Positions 9,636 through 17,278 of a stretch of DNA of 64,000 bases are shown piece by piece. The notes under the pieces were generated by a model that was not told the DNA's origin, searched no databases, and was given only the letters and a program-made list of their open reading frames with translations. The stretch comes from an uncultured Prevotellaceae bacterium (GTDB lineage Bacteria; Bacteroidota; Bacteroidia; Bacteroidales; Bacteroidaceae): contig CACXQL010000005.1 in NCBI GenBank assembly GCA_902769805.1, positions 1 through 64,000 on the forward strand, given 5' to 3'. Both the position numbers and the translations under genes were made by a program. Numbering within the stretch: the first letter of the stretch is position 1; every line of letters begins with the position of its first letter.

Positions 9636-12341
9636 TTGCTGCAGCGTACTGGCAGTCAGTCTGCGCCATTCCACGGCAACACCATGCCGTCAAAGACCAA
9701 GTTACCTGACGGAGTTGTACCCGATACCAAGCTGTTCCAAGGAACAATAGAAGGTATTAACGACCTCGGTGCGCTCAGTGGTTACAAGTATGTGCTGGTA
9801 GACGATAAGTTTATTCAGACAAGCGAAGGTGCCCTGTCGCCCAACCGTTGTTACCTCAACACAGGAAACGTACCTGTTGAGGGAGTCGCCTCTCTTGTCA
9901 TCGGCAAGGGTCCCAACGAGGTTATCATCCTGGAAGAAGGCAAGGAGAACAGAGGTGCCGGTAACATCAGCGTCTCTACTCCTAAGGACGGTCTTGTCAC
10001 CATTACCGTCACACCTATCAGTGTGCTCTACGCAACAGTTGACTATATCACCGTTATCAAGAATGTCAACGCAGGAAATGCACGTGCTCCGGAGGTTGAT
10101 GATAGCAAGACAGCCGTAACAGCTTTGGATGCAACGGCAGACCCGAGTGGTACCACACAGTACACCTTCCCACATATAGAGGGTTACGACTACCAGATTA
10201 CCGTTGACTTCCAGAAGCGTATTGACTTGCTGAAGGCTTCTTATAAGCCTGCCGTCACACTGGAAACCACCAACTATATCTACGACGGCACGAATCATGA
10301 GCCTGCTGTTGTTTCCCTCACTATTGTCAAGGACGGTAAGACAGAGACTGTTGATCCGAGCAACTACGATGTCACTTATGAGAACAACAAGGATGCGGGA
10401 TCGGCAAAGGCTGTCATCACCGGTAAGAGAGTCTTCATGGGAGGCACCCATGCAAACTTCAACATCGCACGACGTGACATCAAGCTTGTTACCGTGAAGG
10501 AGATTGCAGACCAGACTTACACAGGTTCAGAGATCCAGCCAGAGCTGGTAATCACTGATCTCAACGATAAGGGGGAGAACATCATCAGTGAGGATGACTA
10601 CGTTCTTGAATACTCCGCTAATGTTGATGCAGGAAAGGCGAAAGTCGCTATCAAGGGTGATATCAGGAACTACAAGAACATCCAGGATGTCTACTTCAAT
10701 ATCGTGCCGAAGGATCTCACGGAGACAGTGATTATTGAGCCTATAGAAGACCAGACATACACTGGCAATGCCATCACCCCTGCCCTGGTTATCAAGGATG
10801 GTGATGTTACTTTGATGACATCAAGCTATGATGCTGTATACACCAATAACATCGAGGTTGGTACAGCATTGGTTGACATCACCTTCAAAGGCAACTACAA
10901 GGGAACTGCCAAGACCACCTTCGAGATCAAAGATGCTATCATCGAGCGTACACTCGACCTCGACTTTGAAGGCAGTGCAGAGTGGGCTACCTACTACTCC
11001 TCAGAGAACCTGACCCTGCCAGAGGGTATCAAGGCATTTGTCGTCACAGGACTTAACGGAGGTGATCTCCAAACCGTAGAGGTTGACTTCATTCCGAAGA
11101 ATGTCGCAGTACTGTTGCAGCGCATAGCCGATGTGACAGCACCGTTCCACGGCAACACTATGCCGTCATCGACCAAGTTGCCTGACCGAGTGACACCAGA
11201 CACGAAACTGTTCTGCGGTACGACGACAGGCATTGATGACCTCTCTACTATCAGCGGCAACAAGTATGTCCTCGTCAATGACAAGTTCACACAAGTCGTC
11301 GATGGTATGCTACCTGCACACCACTGTTACCTTAACACGGGTGACAAGGCTATCGACGGCACTACTCCACTCGTTGACGGAAAGAGCGCTGATGCCATCA
11401 TCCTCCAGGAGGAAGGTAAGGAGAACAGGAATGCCGGAACTGTGACATGCTCTGAGGTGAAGGATGGCAAGATCACCATCACCGTCACACCGTTCGTATC
11501 CCTCTATGCATTGGCTGAGAACATCACTGTCATCAGCAGTGTCAGTGCAAATATTGCCCGTGCTCCTCAGGTTGACCTGATTGATGACAGCAAGGTAGAG
11601 GTGACAGCCGTCAATCCGCTGGCAGACCCAAGCGGTACGACCCAGTACACCTTCCCGTACACAGAAGGCTACCACTATCAGATCATTGTTGACTTCCAGA
11701 AGCGCATCGACCTGTTGAAGGCAGCTACCAAGCCTGTTGTCACACTCGATGCCACCAGCTTCGACTATGACGGAACGGAACACATGCCTAATGTTGTATC
11801 CCTCAAGATTGGAGAAGATGGTATTGAAGTAGATCCGAGCAACTACGATATCAGCTACGAGGGTAATGTCAATGCCGGTACTGCGAGAGTCGTTGTCACA
11901 GGTAAGCGATTCCTGATGGGAGCCACCCATGCTACCTTCAATATCGCACAACGTGATATCAATCTTGTAACCGTCGAGGATATCCCCGATCAGGAATACA
12001 CAGGTGCTCCTATCGAACCAGCCCTTATCATTAAGGACATCATTGAAGAAGGTTCTGAGAGCATCATCAATGAGGATGATTATCATCTCGAGTTCGAGGA
12101 CAATACAGAGATTGGTAAGGCTACTGTCAAGATTATTGCCAACAAGATCAACTACAAGGGAATGAAGAAGGTTACCTTCAATATCATCCCGACTACCGGC
12201 ATCCAGCAGTTCACTGTGGAAGAGTTGGAAGGTCAGTGGTTCGATCTTAACGGACAGCGTATCCAGAACCGTCCGACACAGAAGGGTGTCTACATCCTAC
12301 GCGACAAGGACGGAAAGGTTAAGAAGATACGCATGAAGTAA
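9636..12341 (+). CDS. Giant surface protein, fragment 3 (C-terminal)
   Basis: The frame is open from 9360 in continuity with fragment 2; 9636 is only its first usable start codon. It contains unit 6, unit 7 and the C-terminus. The last 50 residues (IQQFTVEELEGQWFDLNGQRI... KGVYILRDKDGKVKKIRMK) match the short tail ending in KGxYI..GK-K that closes many Prevotella surface proteins and resembles sorting signals. That is family knowledge; the secretion route is not shown here. With the two deletions repaired the protein would be about 3,800 residues. A strong hairpin follows the stop. Confidence 0.8.
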   Translation: MLQRTGSQSAPFHGNTMPSKTKLPDGVVPDTKLFQGTIEGINDLGALSGYKYVLVDDKFIQTSEGALSPNRCYLNTGNVPVEGVASLVIGKGPNEVIILEEGKENRGAGNISVSTPKDGLVTITVTPISVLYATVDYITVIKNVNAGNARAPEVDDSKTAVTALDATADPSGTTQYTFPHIEGYDYQITVDFQKRIDLLKASYKPAVTLETTNYIYDGTNHEPAVVSLTIVKDGKTETVDPSNYDVTYENNKDAGSAKAVITGKRVFMGGTHANFNIARRDIKLVTVKEIADQTYTGSEIQPELVITDLNDKGENIISEDDYVLEYSANVDAGKAKVAIKGDIRNYKNIQDVYFNIVPKDLTETVIIEPIEDQTYTGNAITPALVIKDGDVTLMTSSYDAVYTNNIEVGTALVDITFKGNYKGTAKTTFEIKDAIIERTLDLDFEGSAEWATYYSSENLTLPEGIKAFVVTGLNGGDLQTVEVDFIPKNVAVLLQRIADVTAPFHGNTMPSSTKLPDRVTPDTKLFCGTTTGIDDLSTISGNKYVLVNDKFTQVVDGMLPAHHCYLNTGDKAIDGTTPLVDGKSADAIILQEEGKENRNAGTVTCSEVKDGKITITVTPFVSLYALAENITVISSVSANIARAPQVDLIDDSKVEVTAVNPLADPSGTTQYTFPYTEGYHYQIIVDFQKRIDLLKAATKPVVTLDATSFDYDGTEHMPNVVSLKIGEDGIEVDPSNYDISYEGNVNAGTARVVVTGKRFLMGATHATFNIAQRDINLVTVEDIPDQEYTGAPIEPALIIKDIIEEGSESIINEDDYHLEFEDNTEIGKATVKIIANKINYKGMKKVTFNIIPTTGIQQFTVEELEGQWFDLNGQRIQNRPTQKGVYILRDKDGKVKKIRMK

Positions 12342-12356
12342 TCTTCTGATACTGAC

Positions 12357-12394
12357 AAATCCCCTCCGACAAGAATGTCTGTCGGAGGGGATTT
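12357..12394. terminator. Bidirectional terminator
   Basis: A perfect 15-bp stem (12357-12371 with 12380-12394, AAATCCCCTCCGACA) and an 8-nt loop lie between the convergent surface-protein and amidase genes, with A/T tracts at both feet. Confidence 0.85.
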
Positions 12395-12808
12395 TCAGAT
12401 GTCCTTGTACTCTTCACTGGGCAGGAAGCAGGGACAGGCCTTCTGCACACCTGGCAGTTCACAGTGACCGAGGATCTCGGCATCGGGATAGTCTGCCCTG
12501 AGGGCTTGCAGGAGCTTGAGCAGTACGTGTTTCTGGAGAGCGTTACGGGTGTCGGCAGGATAGCCGTCCTCGTCGAGTCCTCCCTCGTAGCAGATACCGA
12601 TGCTACGGGCATTAAAGCCTTTGGCATGTGCTCCGACCACCTCTTCAGATCGTCCGAAATGGAGTTGACCGTTTCTGGTGATGTAGTAGTGGTAACCGCA
12701 GCAGCCAAAGCCCCGTCTCCGATGGTCGCGTTCGAGTTGCTCGAAGCTATAGTTTTTATTGCACCTCGTAGCAGAGCAGTGGATGATGATCTTCTCTATC
12801 TTTCTCAT
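12395..12808 (-). CDS. N-acetylmuramoyl-L-alanine amidase (T7 lysozyme-like)
   Basis: This 137-residue protein is an Amidase_2 domain and nothing else. The likely zinc ligands are His10 (IIIHCSAT), His115 (GHCELPGV) and Cys125 (ACP); Tyr39 and His40 (GYHYYI) fit the active-site region. There is no signal peptide, so export would need lysis or another route. It starts at 12808 rather than 12862 because a strong AAAGGAGG site lies 5 nt upstream. It follows the smalltalk and HU-like genes on the same strand, an arrangement known in many Bacteroidales genomes, where the group's function is unknown. It would cleave the amide bond between MurNAc and L-Ala. Confidence 0.9.
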   Translation of the reverse strand: MRKIEKIIIHCSATRCNKNYSFEQLERDHRRRGFGCCGYHYYITRNGQLHFGRSEEVVGAHAKGFNARSIGICYEGGLDEDGYPADTRNALQKHVLLKLLQALRADYPDAEILGHCELPGVQKACPCFLPSEEYKDI

Positions 12809-12854
12809 AAATCCTCCTTTGAAGGAGAAAGAGGGGGTGTTCCCCCCTCTGCTC

Positions 12855-12947
12855 CTAAACACATGACTGTACGAAGAGTGCTGAACTGATCGCAGTCAGG
12901 ATCGTCACGACGATCTGGATAATCTTTTTGACAGTCTCTTTCTTCAT
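12855..12947 (-). CDS. Smalltalk peptide
   Basis: A 30-residue ORF reads MKKETVKKIIQIVVTILTAI followed by SSALFVQSCV. It has a basic start, a hydrophobic stretch of about 18 residues, and a Cys next to the C-terminus. This matches the Bacteroidetes smalltalk family, normally encoded between an HU-like protein and an N-acetylmuramoyl-L-alanine amidase, as here. AGGAG lies 4 nt before the ATG at 12947. It is probably a single-pass membrane or lipoprotein-like peptide. Its role is unknown; a holin- or spanin-like partnership with the amidase is speculative. Confidence 0.85.
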   Translation of the reverse strand: MKKETVKKIIQIVVTILTAISSALFVQSCV

Positions 12948-12962
12948 TTCTCCTGATGTTTA

Positions 12963-13451
12963 TTAATTACCCGATGTGTTCGACTCAGTATTCATGTTCA
13001 TGACGTTGTCATGGGTCTCCTCGAAGCTGACATCCTTGATGAGGTGCTTGGCAACGACGAACTTCTGTTTCACCTTACCGCTGGGTGTGATGGTCTGACC
13101 GACAACGACACGCTGGGTCTCCGGCTTGAACAGGATACGTCGCTTGGTGATGGTCGTAGCGTTGCACTCCTCCTTCTTCTCGACACCGATGCTGGAGAAT
13201 CCGACCTTGAAGATACCGATACCCTTGATACGGACCTTCTGTCCGAGTTCGAAGTAGTGTTTCATCGCCTCACCGAGTTCCGTGAGCACGGCAGTGATAT
13301 CACTCTTCTTCACACTCGCCTGCTGTTGGATGTACTCAGCGAGCTCCTCCGTCTCGACGAAATTCTCGTCATACACTGCCTGGGCGTAGAACCTGCCATA
13401 GGCTGTAGAACGCGGGTTGTTGTTCTTTGCTTTAATAAATTTCTGACTCAT
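12963..13451 (-). CDS. HU-like DNA-binding protein
   Basis: A 162-residue protein with an HU/IHF-type fold in residues about 1-125 and a tail ending in NMNTESNTSGN. The segments ARAVYDENFVETEELAEYI-like and VRIKGIGIFKVGFSSIGVE (beta-arm region) fit the HU-HIG subfamily of Bacteroidetes, longer than the roughly 90-residue canonical HU. It probably binds and bends DNA. It leads the group with smalltalk and the amidase (15 nt to smalltalk). Unlike those two it has no Shine-Dalgarno site. A TACCTTTG-like -7 box on the minus strand at 13653-13646 could drive the group, with a leader of about 190 nt. Confidence 0.85.
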   Translation of the reverse strand: MSQKFIKAKNNNPRSTAYGRFYAQAVYDENFVETEELAEYIQQQASVKKSDITAVLTELGEAMKHYFELGQKVRIKGIGIFKVGFSSIGVEKKEECNATTITKRRILFKPETQRVVVGQTITPSGKVKQKFVVAKHLIKDVSFEETHDNVMNMNTESNTSGN

Positions 13452-13771
13452 CGTTTGAATTTTTTAAAAAGTTAAACATAGGCTTTGTCTGTCGGAGAGA
13501 TATTGCCTGACAGTTGTACGGATAGTCTTTCCGAGGTATGGAGATATCTCCTTGGGCCCTATAGGGAGCATCCCTTTCCCTCGCAAGTGCCGTTCCTCTT
13601 CCTGCTAAGAGGCATCGTTTACCGACTGACTTGCCTTATCGATGACAAAGGTACTACATCGGCAAAGGGCTATTACGTTCTTTGCGTCTCTTTGCGGAAC
13701 ATCCAGGTTTTTCCTGGCACTTTGTTTGTAATTTCTCATTCTTTTTATTATCTTTGCAGCGAGAAATATCA
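13452..13771. other. Intergenic region between HU-like gene and 9-mer array
   Basis: No convincing gene is visible; short ORFs here lack family features. It holds the divergent promoters: a minus-strand TACCTTTG (13653-13646) for the HU-like group and the plus-strand promoter at 13725-13756 for the four-helix gene. Confidence 0.5.
13725..13756 (+). promoter_or_regulatory. Promoter of the four-helix-bundle gene
   Basis: TTTG (13725-13728), 20 nt, TATCTTTG (13749-13756) is a perfect Bacteroidetes promoter. Predicted transcription starts near 13763, so the whole 9-mer array at 13772-13834 lies in the 5' leader. Confidence 0.75.
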
Positions 13772-13834
13772 ACTATAGGAACTATAAATACTATAGTAAC
13801 TATAGGCACTATAGGAACTATAGGAACTATAATA
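13772..13834 (+). repeat. Upstream tandem 9-mer array (7 units)
   Basis: Seven consecutive 9-nt units share ACTATAnnn: GGA, AAT, GTA, GGC, GGA, GGA, ATA as last bases. The core CTATAG is palindromic. In the frame of the downstream gene nearly every unit supplies a TAG or TAA stop. Confidence 0.95.
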
Positions 13835-13847
13835 ATAAAAAAAAACT

Positions 13848-14483
13848 ATGCAAAAGAAATTCCAAATTCTGAAACGCCAGAAGCCATGGCGCGATGCCTA
13901 CTATTATCAGAAAACCGAGGTACTGTATCAGATGACCTTTGTGTTCTGTCAGCGGTTCCTTCCTGCCTACGGCGACCGTACCGTTGACCAGATGTTGCAG
14001 GCGGCAAGGAGCGGAAAACAGAATATCGTAGAAGGTACTGAGGATGGAGAGACCTCCACAGAGATGCACATCAAACTACTGAATGTGGCACGCAGTTCTC
14101 TGCAGGAACTACGCGAAGACTACCGTGACTACCTGCTGTCAAGGAATCTTACGATATGGACGGAAGGTCATTACCGCTATGAAGACATGCAGGATTACTG
14201 TTACCATCATAATAAAGTGGAAGACTACCTACCCTACCTCCAGAAATGGAACGATGAAGAGATTGCGAATACAGCTCTGACGATCTGCTACCAGACAGAC
14301 GCCATGCTCAACAAACAGTTAAAGCGATTAGAAAAGGAGTTCGTAGAACAGGGAGGTATCAAGGAGCGGATGTATGCAGCCCGTACTGGTTACCGTCAAG
14401 CGCAGGATGCGGAACTGGCGCACCTCCGCGCCGAGGAGGTGCGCCTGAAGGCGCTCCTCACCCAGCATGGGATAAAATTTTAA
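13848..14483 (+). CDS. Four-helix-bundle protein (S23/Avd-like) with suffix domain
   Basis: A 211-residue, largely helical protein. Residues about 10-120 resemble the four-helix-bundle family that includes 23S rRNA intervening-sequence proteins and the Avd proteins of diversity-generating retroelements (motif ARSGKQNIVEGTEDGETSTEMHI, cf. the usual G..NI.EG). The C-terminal part (WNDEEIANTALTICYQTDAMLN to the charged tail) fits the four-helix-bundle suffix extension. No reverse transcriptase or variable repeat is nearby. The gene lies on the plus strand between minus-strand cassette genes, with a 9-mer array in its leader and a second array starting on the last base of its stop codon. An 11-bp hairpin (14417-14445) lies in its last codons. 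Function unknown; nucleic-acid binding is plausible. Confidence 0.85.
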   Translation: MQKKFQILKRQKPWRDAYYYQKTEVLYQMTFVFCQRFLPAYGDRTVDQMLQAARSGKQNIVEGTEDGETSTEMHIKLLNVARSSLQELREDYRDYLLSRNLTIWTEGHYRYEDMQDYCYHHNKVEDYLPYLQKWNDEEIANTALTICYQTDAMLNKQLKRLEKEFVEQGGIKERMYAARTGYRQAQDAELAHLRAEEVRLKALLTQHGIKF

Positions 14484-14536
14484 CTATAGGCACTATAGGA
14501 ACTATAGGCACTATAGGAACTATAGGAACTATAAAT
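14483..14536 (+). repeat. Downstream tandem 9-mer array (6 units)
   Basis: Six units ACTATAGGC/GGA/GGC/GGA/GGA/AAT run in the same orientation as the upstream array. The first base is the last base of the TAA stop of the four-helix gene, and the last unit holds the TAG stop of the convergent DUF4248 gene. The two arrays start 711 nt (79 x 9) apart. Confidence 0.95.
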
Positions 14537-14762
14537 ATCCCTTCGGGCTCCCAAGGAAGTCAGCGATAAGTGCCACCTCCTTGGGAGTGAAGGAATGTGC
14601 CTTCGGTGCCATGCCGCAGGAGCGGAGGGCGGCATCGAGTTCCTTATTACCTTTAATCCAGGACTTGAGGTTACTAAGTGCACCTTTTTTTGTTTCAGCC
14701 TTTGGGAAATAGAACATGGCAAGTTCCGACTTTCCATATTGTTGTATGACAAATGGTTTCAT
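14529..14762 (-). CDS. DUF4248 family protein
   Basis: A 77-residue protein that matches the Bacteroidetes DUF4248 pattern: FVIQQYGKSELAMFYFP near the start, an LKSWIKGNKELDAAL helix, and FTPKEVALIADFLGSP near the end. These small proteins usually sit beside primase-like genes and HU-like proteins, as here (the toprim-like gene ends 4 nt upstream). The function is unknown; a helix-turn-helix-like DNA-binding role is a guess. Its TAG stop is supplied by the last unit of the 9-mer array, so the natural end may have been changed by the array. Confidence 0.8.
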   Translation of the reverse strand: MKPFVIQQYGKSELAMFYFPKAETKKGALSNLKSWIKGNKELDAALRSCGMAPKAHSFTPKEVALIADFLGSPKGYL

Positions 14763-14766
14763 TTAT

Positions 14767-15537
14767 TTACTTTTCAAAAAGATAATCTAATAAATCTATT
14801 TTACGTTGTTTCTGATCAGGAGTGGCATGGAGTTCCAACAGAGGGGAGACACGGATGGGAGGTGAGTCTTCCCAGAATGACGACTCCATGACCGTCTTCG
14901 CTGCCGCCGTCCACCGTCTGAAGGCGATGCCGTCAGTATCGGTGTCTGGGAACATCACGATACGACGCCCTCGCAGGGGTCGGAACTTACAAGGCTGCAC
15001 CTCCCCCATCCCACCAGCCGCCAGCCAGATATATTGCGGATATCTCTCACTAAGTACAAATGCCGTCTTCTCAGCCTCGACGATGGCGATGGGAGTGGTC
15101 TCTGAGAAGTCATGACGGTAGAAGGAAGAGGTGAGGTGCAAGCCAAAGAAACAATGCGAGGGTGACCATGAGTCCTTGGAGAAGTGATGGCGACGTGCCA
15201 GAAGGAAACTCACCCAGGTAGGGTTACAGTCTTTCTTTCGATGACAATCAGGTTGATAGTACATCACCTTCCCGTCATGTACCCGTCCGTCCCTGTCTAT
15301 CTGCCAGAAGATGACACCTTGCTTCCTCGATGCGCCTATACAATACTGACTGGCGGCATGTATCATCTCCTCCCAGGTCAGCATTCCCGTCTCCACTACC
15401 GCCTTGCAGAACTGGCTGTAGACAGAAAGGGACTCCCGCCACAGGAAAGACGTGGGATGGCGGTAGAGAGGAGAACGATGAATGTCGTCCAGCATGGAAC
15501 GGAATGAATAGTCACGCATGGCTACAGGTATTATCAT
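14767..15537 (-). CDS. Toprim-like (DUF6371-type) protein
   Basis: A 256-residue protein. Residues about 150-215 look like a toprim fold: IAIVEAEKTAFVLSE holds the conserved Glu, AAGGMGEV follows, and RIVMFPDTDTDG carries the Asp-x-Asp. This resembles primase-like proteins of Bacteroidetes mobile elements annotated as DUF6371. There is no clear zinc-ribbon domain, so it is shorter than a full primase. It lies between DUF4248 and the AAA ATPase on one strand, suggesting a replication-type module. Alternative start codon: the ATG at 15519. Confidence 0.65.
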   Translation of the reverse strand: MIIPVAMRDYSFRSMLDDIHRSPLYRHPTSFLWRESLSVYSQFCKAVVETGMLTWEEMIHAASQYCIGASRKQGVIFWQIDRDGRVHDGKVMYYQPDCHRKKDCNPTWVSFLLARRHHFSKDSWSPSHCFFGLHLTSSFYRHDFSETTPIAIVEAEKTAFVLSERYPQYIWLAAGGMGEVQPCKFRPLRGRRIVMFPDTDTDGIAFRRWTAAAKTVMESSFWEDSPPIRVSPLLELHATPDQKQRKIDLLDYLFEK

Positions 15538-15570
15538 ACGTCATTGACATCCCCCTACACCCTCTTACTA

Positions 15571-15604
15571 TAGCCCCACCTCTCTTTAGAGAGAGGGTGG
15601 GGAC
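15571..15604. other. Strong hairpin inside the cassette
   Basis: CCCCACCTCTCT pairs with AGAGAGGGTGGGG around a short TTAG loop (one bulged base) in the 81-nt gap between the ATPase and the toprim-like gene. No T-tract follows, so attenuation or mRNA processing is more likely than termination. Confidence 0.5.
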
Positions 15605-15618
15605 TATATAGAGAGGGG

Positions 15619-16779
15619 TTAGGAGGGGATGGTTACGACGACGATGCGACCGTTGCGGTCCATCGTGGTCTGTACGATGCGCTGGTCGACGGCAAGGTTA
15701 AATACTTTATCATAATAATTCGGAAACTTGATACCACTCAATCCCATCACCTTTGACTTCAACATCCCGACCGACATCTCCGCCGCCGATCCCAAGGCAT
15801 CATCAAACAACTGACGCAGGTTCCATTCCCATGGCTGACTACTGTCATCATCATGGCGGACAATGTATTTCTGGTTGAAGCTATCTGCTTTCTTAGTATT
15901 TATCTGATAGGCATCCGGCTTATTACTCCCAGGATGTCCCCCACTGTCACGAGACTGTCGTCTGGGGCCTTCCGTCTCCTCGGGAAGTCCTTCGTCAGTG
16001 ACACAATAGTAAAAAATATTCATAATACGGAACTTACGTGACATCGTCTGTTCAACAGCAAACATATTGTTTTCCTTCATGTACTCACAATAGTACACCT
16101 CATACGCCTTATGCTTGATCTCGGTACCCAGCCAGCCGCGCAACCCACCTTTCTCCCCTGAACGGTTCAGGTGAATCACCACCGTGATATTACAGTTATA
16201 CTCAGAGGCAACGTGCATCAGTTGTTCAATAACCCTGTTCGACTGTTCCGCATCATTCACACTCGACAAGAGGTCACTCACATTGTCGATAATGACGATA
16301 TCCGGCTGATAAGCCCGAATGGCTTCGACGAGATAATCCATGCGTTCCTCATGCGAACACGAACGGACGTTGAACACAAAGAAATGACTGTCACCGTCCT
16401 TGGGTTGACCACAGAGTCTAAACACCCGTTCCGTGAGAATACCCTTCGTGGACGACTTACTCTGCTCTGTGTCAAACCACATCGCCTTCAACGGTCGCTC
16501 ATTAACACGTTCCAGCTCCAACACGTTCTGTTGTACACAACTTGCCAGCACCATGGTGGTAAAGAAAGTCTTGCCACACTTCTCCAGTCCGGTGACCGCC
16601 GATAGTTCACGACGGGGGAAACAGGGTTTTCCGAACATCCTGAACAAGAATTCCTCCTTCGGTACTTCTGTCTCAGACGTAATTCTACAGCCATCTAACT
16701 TCAGCAGTAATGGCGAAACAGGGGAAACCTGACCTGCCTGATCAAGTTCATTCTTAATAGCATCTAAAATTTGCTTCAT
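15619..16779 (-). CDS. RepA/RecA-fold AAA ATPase (AAA_25-like)
   Basis: A 386-residue protein with a Walker A motif GLEKCGKTF at about residue 65, a Walker B PDIVIIDNVSDL near residue 165, and VVIHLNRSG just after (sensor region). This is the RepA/DnaB-like hexameric helicase ATPase fold seen in plasmid and element replication proteins. The C-terminal 110 residues (EWNLRQLFDDALGSAAEMSVGML... ) look like a winged-helix domain. It is the first gene of the minus-strand cassette, 81 nt before the toprim-like gene. A role in DNA unwinding for the element is inferred; no integrase or relaxase is present to show mobility. Confidence 0.78.
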   Translation of the reverse strand: MKQILDAIKNELDQAGQVSPVSPLLLKLDGCRITSETEVPKEEFLFRMFGKPCFPRRELSAVTGLEKCGKTFFTTMVLASCVQQNVLELERVNERPLKAMWFDTEQSKSSTKGILTERVFRLCGQPKDGDSHFFVFNVRSCSHEERMDYLVEAIRAYQPDIVIIDNVSDLLSSVNDAEQSNRVIEQLMHVASEYNCNITVVIHLNRSGEKGGLRGWLGTEIKHKAYEVYYCEYMKENNMFAVEQTMSRKFRIMNIFYYCVTDEGLPEETEGPRRQSRDSGGHPGSNKPDAYQINTKKADSFNQKYIVRHDDDSSQPWEWNLRQLFDDALGSAAEMSVGMLKSKVMGLSGIKFPNYYDKVFNLAVDQRIVQTTMDRNGRIVVVTIPS

Positions 16780-17278
16780 TGTTTTGATAAATAATTAAAA
16801 ATAAATGTTTTCACTCTTCTCCACGAGAAGGTGTGAAACTCCTTCAGACAACTTGCCTACCTTCTGGGCTTACCACGGCCCGACATACAACAAGAGCCGC
16901 TGGAGTCCACACCATATGGAAATCCAGCAGCCTTCTCTGTATATTTTGTTTTGTGGTAATTTTAAAGGTAGAAGAAAGCCACTTCTCTTTATCCCGCGAA
17001 AATAGCACTCAAGGACACAAGGTACCTTTCGTACATATATGCAAAGTCACGAAAAGTCGAGAGCAGAACAAAAGATTTAATCTTTTTATGCCGAGACGAA
17101 GTAACTTCGCTGATTTCTCAGCAAAGTTACGAAAAATTATTGAAATAATTTTATCTTTTCTGACAAAAATAATCATATTTAGAGCACTTTCTCTGCTTTA
17201 AATAGATTTAACATTTATTCGTCCGATTTTTACTGACAAACCACTTGTTGTTCAAGATTTATTTACAATCTTGTATCG
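16780..17278. other. AT-rich intergenic region
   Basis: About 500 nt without a convincing gene. A minus-strand -7-like box (TAACTTTG, 17129-17122) points toward the ATPase gene but lies 340 nt from it. I see no tRNA, terminator repeat or integrase site. Confidence 0.5.

Larger units (their letters stand above)
2219..12190 (+). repeat. Seven tandem coding units of about 1.47 kb
   Basis: The module reading EWxTxYSxENL recurs near bases 2248, 3709, 5176, 6604, 8074, 9505 and 10978, a step of about 1,430-1,476 nt. Units 3 to 6 share long stretches of nearly identical DNA; units 1, 2 and 7 are more diverged. The last unit lacks the third Ig-like subdomain and runs into the C-terminal tail. The array is translated as one protein apart from the two deletions described at 6445 and 9359. 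Confidence 0.85.

Noticed and set aside
9702..10451. Minus-strand ORF of 249 codons within the giant gene
   Set aside because: It is a shadow of the repetitive plus-strand coding sequence and shows no recognisable protein family.
13848..14483. Diversity-generating retroelement (Avd-like protein)
   Set aside because: No reverse transcriptase, template repeat or variable repeat was found within the window.
13772..14536. CRISPR array
   Set aside because: The 9-mers are directly adjacent without spacers, and no cas genes are present.
12395..16779. Prophage
   Set aside because: An amidase and a small hydrophobic peptide suggest lysis genes, but there are no capsid, terminase, tail or integrase genes.
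16780..17278. Small genes in the gap after the AAA ATPase
   Set aside because: The ORFs there lack promoters, signal features or family motifs; the sequence is AT-rich and simple.
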